Source: Actinomycetota bacterium (GTDB lineage Bacteria; Actinomycetota; Thermoleophilia; RBG-16-64-13). Taken from it: 5,052 bases of DNA. The position numbers were made by a program, and so were the translations under genes. Position 1 is the stretch's first letter. The number at the start of each line of letters is the position of its first letter. The stretch covers positions 1 to 5,052 of the forward strand of contig JAMDDA010000051.1 of the NCBI GenBank assembly GCA_023488925.1, written 5' to 3'. Positions 1 through 4,786 of this stretch are shown here, in pieces. The notes beneath the pieces are model-generated. The model worked only from the letters and a program-made list of their open reading frames with translations. It did not search any database and had not been told where the DNA came from.

Positions 1-293
1 TCGAGTGCGTCGGCAACGTCGGCGCGGGTGATCTCGAGGGCCTCGTCGAGGGTCTTGCCCATGACGAGCTCGGTGATCATGCTCGAGGTGGCCACTGCCG
101 ATCCGCACCCGAAGGTCAGGAACTTGATATCGGCGATGCGGTCGTCCTCGATGCGCACGTACATCTCCATGAGGTCGCCGCACACAGGGTTACCGACCCG
201 CCCGACGGCGACATCGTCCCCTTCGAGGGTACCCACGTTGCGCGGGTTGCGGAAGTGGTCCAGTGTCTTCTCCGAATACTGCGTGGACTTCAT
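1..293 (-). CDS. iscU: IscU/NifU-type Fe-S cluster assembly scaffold (N-terminal part, runs off the window)
   Basis: Encodes at least 97 residues of an IscU-like scaffold, the cytoplasmic protein on which Fe-S clusters are built before transfer to apoproteins. It opens with the family signature (YSEKTLDHFRNPRNVG at residues 6-21). It shows the first two cluster-ligand cysteines: Cys38 in GNPVCGD, with the usual Asp40, and Cys63 in FGCGSAVATSS. The third cysteine and any LPPVK chaperone motif would lie beyond base 1 and cannot be checked. The ATG at 293-291 is preceded by a strong AGGAGG (299-304 on the plus strand) at 5-nt spacing, which fixes the start. It is the last visible gene of the tusA-dsrE-iscS-like operon, but 190 bp separate it from the iscS-like stop, unlike the tight spacing upstream. 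Family assignment is secure. I cannot tell whether it is a stand-alone IscU or carries further NifU domains. Confidence 0.95.
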   Translation of the reverse strand, partial: MKSTQYSEKTLDHFRNPRNVGTLEGDDVAVGRVGNPVCGDLMEMYVRIEDDRIADIKFLTFGCGSAVATSSMITELVMGKTLDEALEITRADVADAL

Positions 294-298
294 GTAAT

Positions 299-304
299 CC
301 TCCT
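299..304 (-). promoter_or_regulatory. Shine-Dalgarno of the iscU-like gene
   Basis: AGGAGG on the minus strand, five bases before the ATG at 293. It is a consensus site, so the scaffold gene can be translated strongly on its own rather than by coupling to the distant iscS-like gene. Confidence 0.85.
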
Positions 305-389
305 GAAAGCCTCTCTGCGTGACCGGCCGGCGGACGAGTCGCGCCCCCTCAGCCGGACCTTCGTAGGGCTGGGCTGCGGTCGAAGGATT

Positions 390-433
390 CGGTGTCGCCC
401 CGCGTTCGGGCGCGGCCAAAGGTCCAGACACCG
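390..433 (-). other. Inverted-repeat element in the iscS-iscU gap (possible RNA structure)
   Basis: The 190-bp gap (294-483) holds a perfect 7-bp inverted repeat, CGGTGTC at 390-396 and GACACCG at 427-433. Directly inside the left arm a 4-bp stem, GCCC (397-400) with GGGC (408-411), stacks on it, leaving about 15 unpaired bases on one side. No U-run follows, so it does not look like an intrinsic terminator. It could be an mRNA processing or stabilising hairpin that separates scaffold from IscS-like expression, or chance in GC-rich DNA. I see no convincing -35/-10 promoter and no ORF of its own in the gap. Confidence 0.3.
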
Positions 434-483
434 GGATTGTTTGTCTCCGAACGTGGCGTCATGGTCTTTTTCAACAGTCTCCT

Positions 484-1698
484 TCAGACCTTTCTGTAAA
501 GGGGAGAGAGACGCCGCAGCCGCGCCACTATCCCGGGCAGGACCTCCATGACCCGGTCCACGTCGCTCTCTCGGCTGTATCGCCCGAAGGTGAATTCGAG
601 TGAGCCATGGGCCTCCTCGTGCAGTAAGCCGCAGGAGATGAGCGTGTGTGACGGCTCGAGGGTCTTGGAGGAACAAGCGGAGCCCGTGGATACCCATATG
701 CCCGCGTCCTTCAAGGAGAGAAGGAGCGACTCTCCCTCGATGCCATCGAAACGGAAGTGCGCGTTGTTGGGCAGGCGCTCCGTGGGATGCCCGTTGAGGT
801 GGGAGTCCGGGATCGTCTCGAGCACTTCCCGGATCAAACGGTCGCGCAGGGCAGTGAGGCGCGCCGTCTCGCCCGGCATCTCCTCGGCGGCGATGCGCGC
901 GGCCGCCGCCATACCGACGATCGCCGGCAGGTTCTCGGTGCCGGAGCGTAGACCTCGTTCTTGTCCCCCACCCATGGTCACCGCCGCCAGCCGCGTGCGC
1001 CCGCGGATATAGAGGGCTCCCAGTCCGGGGGGGCCGTAGATGTCGTTGCTGGAGAGTGTCAACAGGGACACGGGCACGGCCGCCATATCCATGGGCAGCA
1101 TTCCCTCGGCGGCTACGCCGTCGACGTGCAGCGCCACGCCCGTACCGTGGAGCATCTCGGCGATGGCGGGGATGGGCTGGATGGTACCGATCTCGTTGCT
1201 GGCCCAGCCCACCGAGACCAGGATCGTGTCATCGGTGATGCGGGCGCGGATCTTCTGGGGACTGATGCGTCCGAACTGATCGGGCGGCACCTTGGTTACC
1301 CGAAAACCCTGCTTCTCCAGATATTTTCCGATGTTGTGCAGGGAGATGTGCTCCACCTCGGAGATGATGAGGTGGTTCCCGGCCTGCTTGTTGCGGTTGG
1401 CGTAGCCGATGAGCGCGAGGTTGTTGGACTCGGTGGCTCCGGAAGTGAATACGATCTCTTCGGGCTGCGCGCCGATGAAGGCGGCGACGCCGGCCCGGCC
1501 CTCCTCCAGGGCGGCGGTGGCGCGGTCGCCCACCGTGTGCAGGGCGGCAGGATTGCCGAAGCGTTCGGTGAAGTACGGCAGCATGGCTACGACGACCCGC
1601 GGGTCGACGGGTTTGGCCGATTGATAGTCCAGGTAGACCTCGTCCCCGGTGGCCTCCACCGGCACGCGGCGGGACACGCCGGCGGTCGCTTCGTCCAT
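484..1698 (-). CDS. iscS: IscS/NifS-like protein lacking the PLP lysine (Archaeoglobus IscS-type)
   Basis: 404-residue aminotransferase class V protein, full length for IscS. Visible family signatures are FGNPAALH (47-54), SGATESNNLAL (86-96), the PLP-stacking His117 in SEVEH, SNEIGTIQP (167-175), Asp193 in HVD, GGGQERGLRSGTEN (243-256) and the mobile-loop cysteine Cys342 in STGSACSS. The C-terminus RLRRLSPLY also matches IscS. The residues that normally read His-Lys before IYGP are Asn218-Asp219 (AAC GAC, plus-strand 1047-1042), so the lysine that forms the PLP Schiff base is missing. The Gln of the usual D-x-x-Q motif is Ala196, and the first Arg of the R-F-S-x-G-R motif is Glu368. From memory, A. 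fulgidus IscS shares SSNDIYGP, a DY-SAKPVD N-terminus and CSSKTL-PSH, and has Asp at the lysine site. Classical cysteine desulfuration is therefore doubtful, and it may relay persulfide sulfur to IscU. I prefer the ATG at 1698, 11 bp after the dsrE-like stop, over a GTG at 1719 that overlaps it and has no ribosome binding site. Confidence 0.93.
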   Translation of the reverse strand: MDEATAGVSRRVPVEATGDEVYLDYQSAKPVDPRVVVAMLPYFTERFGNPAALHTVGDRATAALEEGRAGVAAFIGAQPEEIVFTSGATESNNLALIGYANRNKQAGNHLIISEVEHISLHNIGKYLEKQGFRVTKVPPDQFGRISPQKIRARITDDTILVSVGWASNEIGTIQPIPAIAEMLHGTGVALHVDGVAAEGMLPMDMAAVPVSLLTLSSNDIYGPPGLGALYIRGRTRLAAVTMGGGQERGLRSGTENLPAIVGMAAAARIAAEEMPGETARLTALRDRLIREVLETIPDSHLNGHPTERLPNNAHFRFDGIEGESLLLSLKDAGIWVSTGSACSSKTLEPSHTLISCGLLHEEAHGSLEFTFGRYSRESDVDRVMEVLPGIVARLRRLSPLYRKV

Positions 1699-1709
1699 CG
1701 CCGGCCCGC

Positions 1710-2072
1710 CTAGAACCACATCGTGGCGCCGGCGTCCAGCGCGAGATCGTTGAGGGTGGCTGCCCCCACGATCTTGACGCCGTCGATGAGCTCGACGCTG
1801 TCCCAGCCGAGCATCTGCTTCGAGGCCTCGCAGGCCAGCACCGGAATGCCCATCGCCAATGTCTTGTCAAGCATTTCGCGCACACTGGGGAACGTCCCGA
1901 GCTGCATCTTCTCGGCTTCGCCCGGTCGAAGTGTCACCAAACCCATGCCCAGGTAGTAGATGGTGGGCTCGAGGTCCATGGCTTTGGCTGCCTGGGCCAG
2001 CACCAGTGGTGAGTATTGGCGCGCCGGATCGTTGCTGGTCTGCACGTACAGTATGGCGTTCTCATTCTTCAT
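1710..2072 (-). CDS. DsrE-family sulfurtransferase-like protein, single cysteine
   Basis: 120-residue protein of the DsrE/DsrF/YchN-like fold, a small cytoplasmic family that binds and passes on sulfane sulfur as a cysteine persulfide. It begins with a beta strand (AILYVQTS, 6-13) and a helix rich in Ala/Leu. A central strand, MGIPVLAC (74-81), ends in the only cysteine, Cys81, which sits where DsrE-type proteins carry their persulfide cysteine. It closes with the typical ending VGAATLNDLALDAG (102-115). Its ATG at 2072 has an AGGAGG (2081-2086) that overlaps the TAG stop of the upstream tusA-like gene, so the two are translationally coupled. The iscS-like ATG follows 11 bp after its stop. 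The context points to a relay between TusA and the IscS-like protein. It could be nearer to DsrE2 or YchN subgroups than to the DsrE of the DsrEFH complex, and no DsrF or DsrH is present. Confidence 0.85.
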   Translation of the reverse strand: MKNENAILYVQTSNDPARQYSPLVLAQAAKAMDLEPTIYYLGMGLVTLRPGEAEKMQLGTFPSVREMLDKTLAMGIPVLACEASKQMLGWDSVELIDGVKIVGAATLNDLALDAGATMWF

Positions 2073-2080
2073 GGGGATTG

Positions 2081-2086
2081 CCTCCT
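2081..2086 (-). promoter_or_regulatory. Shine-Dalgarno of the dsrE-like gene, overlapping the tusA stop
   Basis: AGGAGG on the minus strand, 8 bases before the dsrE-like ATG. It shares bases with the TAG stop codon of the tusA-like gene (2085-2087), which argues for co-transcription and coupled translation. Confidence 0.8.
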
Positions 2087-2327
2087 AGCGCCCTTTGCGG
2101 ATGAGGAAACGCTGATAGTCTCCGTTGTTCTCTATCGAGACCATCTCGTGACCGGCCCGCTTGGCGAACCGGGTGAGGTCCTCCTCCGCCGCCGGGTCGT
2201 CGGCCAACACCTCGAGAATGTCTCCCACGTTCAAGGAATCCATCGCCTCGCGTGTCTGGAACAGCGGTTCAGGGCAGAACAGGCCCACGCAATCTATCGA
2301 TTTATAGGGCGGCTCGGAGTTGCTCAT
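2085..2327 (-). CDS. tusA: TusA/SirA-like sulfur carrier protein
   Basis: 80-residue protein, the normal TusA length. Near the N-terminus it carries the family motif DCVGLFCPEP (12-21): Cys18 of the CPxP box is the residue that carries persulfide sulfur, and Cys13 is a second cysteine common in one TusA subgroup. The rest follows the two-layer alpha/beta fold: an amphipathic helix (about 21-32), GDILEVLADD (35-44), a second helix (46-59) and a last strand ending YQRFLIRK. TusA proteins accept sulfur from cysteine desulfurases or rhodaneses and hand it to partners such as DsrE-family proteins. The ATG at 2327 follows a GAGAGG-type ribosome binding site (2334-2340). It is the first gene of the operon and lies directly behind a palindrome-rich leader. 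Confidence in the family is high; its donor is unknown. Confidence 0.92.
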   Translation of the reverse strand: MSNSEPPYKSIDCVGLFCPEPLFQTREAMDSLNVGDILEVLADDPAAEEDLTRFAKRAGHEMVSIENNGDYQRFLIRKGR

Positions 2328-2333
2328 TCTCGA

Positions 2334-2340
2334 CCTCTCT
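2334..2340 (-). promoter_or_regulatory. Shine-Dalgarno of tusA-like gene
   Basis: AGAGAGG on the minus strand, 6 bases before the ATG at 2327. It is a moderate match to the anti-SD. Confidence 0.6.
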
Positions 2341-2347
2341 GTCGCGA

Positions 2348-2360
2348 GAACGTGACGTTC
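2348..2360. promoter_or_regulatory. 13-bp perfect palindrome in the tusA leader (candidate operator)
   Basis: GAACGT-G-ACGTTC, two perfect 6-bp arms around one base. It lies just downstream of the putative -10 and 20 bp upstream of the tusA ATG, where a dimeric repressor would block initiation. The binding protein is not identifiable from the sequence. Confidence 0.5.
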
Positions 2361-2366
2361 GTTTAT

Positions 2367-2395
2367 TCGATATTCCCGCGGGAGAATAGAACCAA
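2367..2395 (-). promoter_or_regulatory. Putative promoter of the tusA-dsrE-iscS-iscU operon
   Basis: On the minus strand TTGGTT (2395-2390) and TATCGA (2372-2367) are spaced by 17 bp, a reasonable sigma70-like pair in an otherwise GC-rich region. Transcription would start near 2360, about 30 bases before the tusA ATG. The -10 is a weak match. The position, immediately before the operon and in its most AT-rich stretch, supports the call. Confidence 0.45.
2371..2388. promoter_or_regulatory. Inverted repeat between -35 and -10 (candidate operator)
   Basis: TATTC (2371-2375) and GAATA (2384-2388) flank a region that contains a perfect 10-bp palindrome, TCCCGCGGGA (2374-2383). The outer arms are offset by two bases from the inner centre, so symmetry is imperfect overall. 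It lies inside the promoter spacer, a usual place for a repressor or for a MerR-like activator. Confidence 0.4.
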
Positions 2396-2489
2396 CCGTC
2401 GATGGCGAGAGACGAACCAGGCGTCGATGGCGAGAGACGAACCAGGCGTCGATGGCGAGAGACGAACCAGGCGTCGATGGGGAGAGACG
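2389..2489. repeat. 25-bp tandem repeat array upstream of the sulfur operon
   Basis: Three identical copies of a 25-bp unit (CGTCGATGGCGAGAGACG followed by AACCAGG) at 2397-2421, 2422-2446 and 2447-2471. An 18-bp fourth copy with one mismatch lies at 2472-2489, and a degenerate GAACCAAC fragment at 2389-2396. Each unit has CGTC and GACG arms of an inverted repeat. The period is not a multiple of three, so the array is not coding. It abuts the putative -35 of the tusA operon. It may be a recently expanded minisatellite or a row of regulator sites. Confidence 0.9.
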
Positions 2490-2557
2490 GTTGCCTCCGC
2501 TGGTGCGCAGGAACTTCTCCCTTCCGCTCTGCAGCCCGTGGAGATCGTCGACCGGTG

Positions 2558-2605
2558 CAGGGCCCCGGAGCGCTCAGCCACATGTCGGGGTTGAGCTGAG
2601 CCCTG
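2558..2605 (-). terminator. Hairpin after vapC (weak terminator candidate)
   Basis: Starting 7 bp past the vapC stop codon are nested inverted repeats: outer CAGGGC (2558-2563) with GCCCTG (2600-2605), and inner GCTCAGC (2572-2578) with GCTGAGC (2595-2601); the two share bases and cannot both pair fully. No U-run follows, so intrinsic termination is uncertain. Confidence 0.3.
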
Positions 2606-2611
2606 GGCCGC

Positions 2612-3025
2612 TCAGGCCCCATTGATCACTAATGGCACCCCTGTGAGTCCCAGGTGGAAGTCCGTAGACCAACACATCCTGATCCGGTAGGTATCCATGA
2701 CGTGAAGTCCGGTGGCGTCCGTCAGAGTGAGATCCTGGTCCGAGAAACGGCGCAGCAAATCGGTGGCCGCTGCCTGCTCTTTCGGACCGACCGCTATCAC
2801 TGTCAAGGGCGTCATATCCTCGATCATGGCCAGGAACTGGAGCGCCCTCGACCGGTCGTAGCGGCGCAGAAACCAAGCGTGCCCTTCGGCCACCACCAGC
2901 GTCGTGGTCAGCAGAGGTGGCGGCTCCGAGAAAAGACGACGGAACGTGGGGTGATGGGCATCCGAGCGATCCGTGAACGCTATCAGAGCCGAAGTGTCTA
3001 CATACGACTCAGTCCTTGCGGCCAT
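2612..3025 (-). CDS. vapC: VapC-type PIN-domain ribonuclease toxin
   Basis: 137-residue PIN-domain protein, a metal-dependent RNase that in VapBC modules cleaves RNA (often tRNA or rRNA) when freed from its antitoxin. The four acidic positions of the active site are visible: Asp10 in YVDTSALIAF, Glu47 in LVVAEGHAW, Asp103 in LTLTDATGLHVM and Asp122 in CWSTDFHL. The C-terminal half has the usual TDFHL-GVPLV strand pattern. The start is uncertain. The ATG at 3025 gives the customary short lead-in to the first strand; an ATG three codons upstream (3034) is equally open, and neither has a clear ribosome binding site. It overlaps the antitoxin's end (stop at 3009), so translation is probably coupled. 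All catalytic residues are present, so the toxin looks intact. Confidence 0.92.
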   Translation of the reverse strand: MAARTESYVDTSALIAFTDRSDAHHPTFRRLFSEPPPLLTTTLVVAEGHAWFLRRYDRSRALQFLAMIEDMTPLTVIAVGPKEQAAATDLLRRFSDQDLTLTDATGLHVMDTYRIRMCWSTDFHLGLTGVPLVINGA

Positions 3026-3233
3026 AGACCACATCGTCGATGTTCTGGCTGGAGGCGGGATCACCCGTCTCGACTATCCCCGCGTAGCGCATCCAGGGCT
3101 TGGTCCCGTCCACGGGAAGGATCGTGCGCAGGGAGCGCCGCACAAGCTCAGCCAGGGAAATGCCGAGTCGGGCCGCCTCGCGCTTGGCCGCCGCGTATTC
3201 CTCTTCGGTCAGACTTATCTGAGTCCGTATCAT
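3009..3233 (-). CDS. vapB: VapB-type ribbon-helix-helix antitoxin
   Basis: 74-residue antitoxin. Residues 1-40 form a ribbon-helix-helix DNA-binding domain: strand MIRTQISL, helix TEEEYAAAKREAARLG, then SLAELVRRSLRTIL. Residues 41-74 (KPWMRYAGIVETGD, then SQNIDDVVYGRKD) match the toxin-wrapping tail common in VapB proteins paired with PIN toxins. VapB neutralises VapC and, as a complex, represses its own promoter. The ATG at 3233 lies on the edge of a perfect 9-bp inverted repeat, the expected autoregulatory operator. No good Shine-Dalgarno precedes it, so a leaderless transcript is possible. The last ~17-26 bp overlap vapC. Confidence 0.93.
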   Translation of the reverse strand: MIRTQISLTEEEYAAAKREAARLGISLAELVRRSLRTILPVDGTKPWMRYAGIVETGDPASSQNIDDVVYGRKD

Positions 3234-3261
3234 GATAACAGCCTACGCTATTCTGTTATCA
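3233..3261. promoter_or_regulatory. VapB operator: 9-bp inverted repeat at the vapB start
   Basis: TGATAACAG (3233-3241) and CTGTTATCA (3253-3261) are perfect inverted arms with 11 bp between them. The arms touch the vapB start codon and straddle the putative -10, as expected for ribbon-helix-helix autorepression. Confidence 0.8.
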
Positions 3262-3268
3262 GAAGCAA
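3240..3268 (-). promoter_or_regulatory. Putative vapBC promoter
   Basis: Minus-strand TTGCTT (3268-3263) and TAGGCT (3245-3240) with a 17-bp spacer are weak sigma70-like elements. A start 6-7 bases after the -10 would fall at or next to the vapB ATG, which would make the mRNA leaderless. Other hexamers in this AT-richer stretch (for example around GATAAC) are possible. Confidence 0.35.
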
Positions 3269-3472
3269 GTCGAACTACCGGGAAACCCCCGCGACTCGGT
3301 TGCTCACATGGGCAGCCCGATGGGGACCCAAATGATCGCCGGCCAGTCGCAAGCCGGGTTTTCCAGGTGGATCCACACACGGGTGACTCCCCGTCGAACC
3401 CGCGATGGTTCAGTCTCGAGCCGGGATGGGCCAGTTGTGGAGGGTGGCCGTCGCCCCTCGGGTGGTGCGCCG
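3262..3472. other. Gene-free spacer between malY-like gene and vapBC
   Basis: No ORF here shows family resemblance or start signals on either strand. Only a short 5-bp inverted repeat (CCGGC 3339-3343, GCCGG 3353-3357) is visible, too small and without a U-run to be called a terminator of the malY-like transcript. Confidence 0.6.
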
Positions 3473-3608
3473 CTCAACCAGGAGGCCCTCAACCGGGAGG
3501 CGCTCAACCAGGAGGCCCTCAACCAGGAGGCCCTCAACCGGGAGCGGCGCTCAATCGAGAGCCCCGGAATCGGGAGCCCCGGAATCGGGAGGCCCGGAAT
3601 CGAGGCCC
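3473..3608. repeat. 15-bp tandem repeat array spanning the end of the malY-like gene
   Basis: About nine copies of a 15-bp unit. CTCAACCAGGAGGCC or its near-identical form with CCGGG occupies 3473-3487, 3488-3502, 3503-3517, 3518-3532 and 3533-3547. After a 2-bp slip come CTCAATCGAGAGCCC (3550-3564), CGGAATCGGGAGCCC (3565-3579), CGGAATCGGGAGGCC (3580-3594) and a decayed copy from 3595. The period keeps frame, so the last copies encode (D-S-G-x-x)n at the C-terminus of the malY-like protein and the stop codon (3551-3553) sits in one unit. Copies downstream of the stop are the most alike, which suggests expansion there. Confidence 0.9.
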
Positions 3609-4723
3609 ACCTTGATCCGCCGCAGCGCCTCCGCGAGAAGGCTGCGCGGGCACCCGAAATTGAGGCGCACATACCCCGGCCCCCCGAAGAGCCGTCCGTC
3701 GGACAGGGCTACCCCGACCCGCTCACACGCCTTGGTCGGGTCGTCGAGACCCAGGCGGCGAAGGTCGAGCCAGGCCAGATACGTGGCCTCCACGTGGGTC
3801 ATGGTCACTCCGGGCAGCTCGCCGGCCACGAACTCCTCCACCAGATCCCGGTTGCCGCGCAGATAGTGGAGGAGCTCCGCCAGCCACGGCCCGCCCTCCC
3901 GGTAGGCCGCCTCGGCGGCCACCACCGCGAAGCATCCCGGCAGGGGGAAGAGACCGCGTGTCTCCCGGATGAACCTTTGTCTGAGGTCCAGGTCGGGGAT
4001 GACGGCGAACGCGAAGTTCAACCCGGGGAGGTTGAAGGCTTTGCTCGGCGACATGAGGGTGACGGTGATGGCGGGAGCGGCCTCGGAAGCCAGACAAGCG
4101 GGCAGATGCTCCACCGGGTCGAGCAGCAGGTCGCAATGGATCTCGTCGGAGCAGAGCACCAGGTCGTGCCTGCGGCAGAAATCGACGACGGCCGCGACCT
4201 CCTCCCTCTCCCAAGCGCGCCCCAGGGGATTGTGGGGGTGGCAGTAGAGGAACACCCGGGTCTCGGGCGTGACGGCGGCCTCCATCGCCTCCAGGGGGAG
4301 GCGCCAGCGATCTCCCTCGAGCACCGCCGGCACCGTCTGCAGACGGCGGCCCTGGAAGGGAGGTGCCTCCAGGAAGGGCGGGTAGACCGGGGTGACGGTC
4401 ATCACGGCTTCGTTCGGACCGGAGTACGCCCGGCAAACGAGGTTGAGGGCGGGCACCACCCCGGGCAGGAAGACCAGCCAGTCGGGCTGCACCCGCCAGC
4501 CATACCGGCTGAGGAGAAAGTCGCCGATGGCCTCCACCAGCGACGCGGACACGTGGGCGTAACCGTAGACGCCGTGCGCGGCCAGAGCCTTGACCGCCGC
4601 GATGACGGGCGGAGCCGCCGGGAAATCCATGTCGGCGACCCACAGAGGGAGGACGCCAGCGCCGTAGAGACTCCACTTGAGGCTGGCCGTGCCCGTGCGG
4701 TCGACCAGCGTGTCGAAGTCCAT
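3551..4723 (-). CDS. patB: MalY/PatB-type PLP-dependent C-S lyase/aminotransferase
   Basis: 390-residue fold-type I PLP enzyme of the MalY/PatB family, cystathionine/cysteine-conjugate beta-lyases that release a thiol or sulfide plus pyruvate and ammonia. Motifs in order: PLWVADMDFP (26-35), GVYGY (51-55), FLPGVVPAL (85-93), VYPPF (113-117), HPHNPLGR (162-169), CSDEIHCD (191-198), SPSKAFNLPGLN (225-236) with Lys228 as the PLP lysine, and YVRLNFGCPRS (351-361) with the substrate-carboxylate Arg353. All key residues are present, so it should be active. The ATG at 4723 is chosen over a GTG at 4732 because GGAGGA (4738-4733) lies 9 bases before the ATG but abuts the GTG. The last ~16 residues (DSGPP, DSGAP, DSGAL) are encoded by a 15-bp tandem repeat and are probably disordered. 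It follows the transporter gene by 63 bp, probably in one operon. Exact substrate is unknown; malY or patB are both fair names. Confidence 0.92.
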   Translation of the reverse strand: MDFDTLVDRTGTASLKWSLYGAGVLPLWVADMDFPAAPPVIAAVKALAAHGVYGYAHVSASLVEAIGDFLLSRYGWRVQPDWLVFLPGVVPALNLVCRAYSGPNEAVMTVTPVYPPFLEAPPFQGRRLQTVPAVLEGDRWRLPLEAMEAAVTPETRVFLYCHPHNPLGRAWEREEVAAVVDFCRRHDLVLCSDEIHCDLLLDPVEHLPACLASEAAPAITVTLMSPSKAFNLPGLNFAFAVIPDLDLRQRFIRETRGLFPLPGCFAVVAAEAAYREGGPWLAELLHYLRGNRDLVEEFVAGELPGVTMTHVEATYLAWLDLRRLGLDDPTKACERVGVALSDGRLFGGPGYVRLNFGCPRSLLAEALRRIKVGLDSGPPDSGAPDSGALD

Positions 4724-4732
4724 CAGCTCCAC

Positions 4733-4738
4733 TCCTCC
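4733..4738 (-). promoter_or_regulatory. Shine-Dalgarno of the malY/patB-like gene
   Basis: GGAGGA on the minus strand, 9 bases before the ATG at 4723. It decides against the GTG at 4732, which it touches. Confidence 0.75.
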
Positions 4739-4786
4739 GGCAGGTCCGCGTTCCCGTGACGGTCCGCCTTCCGGCCGTCCACCCCC

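Noticed and set aside
436..474. Internal promoter for iscU (minus-strand TTGAAA and AACAAT)
   Set aside because: The two hexamers are 27 bp apart, and at 17 bp spacing the sequence does not resemble a -10 box.
961..1713. Long plus-strand open frame (about 250 codons) opposite the iscS-like gene
   Set aside because: It is the antisense shadow of a well-supported gene, has low-complexity Gly/His/Asp composition and no recognisable domain.
484..1719. Frameshift or pseudogene status for the iscS-like gene because of the missing lysine
   Set aside because: The frame is continuous and full length, the change is a clean Asn-Asp within an otherwise conserved motif, and the same variant is remembered from A. 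fulgidus IscS.
2389..2489. CRISPR array
   Set aside because: The 25-bp units follow one another directly with no spacers, and there are no cas genes in the window.
3386..3408. tRNA T-arm-like GGTTCGA on the minus strand
   Set aside because: The flanking bases do not form the 5-bp T stem and no acceptor or anticodon arm can be built around it.
3308..4759. Plus-strand frame of about 480 codons, with ALNQE-like pentad repeats suggesting a pentapeptide-repeat protein
   Set aside because: The pentads come from the 15-bp DNA repeat and do not follow the A(D/N)Lxx pattern; the rest is antisense to the MalY/PatB-like gene.
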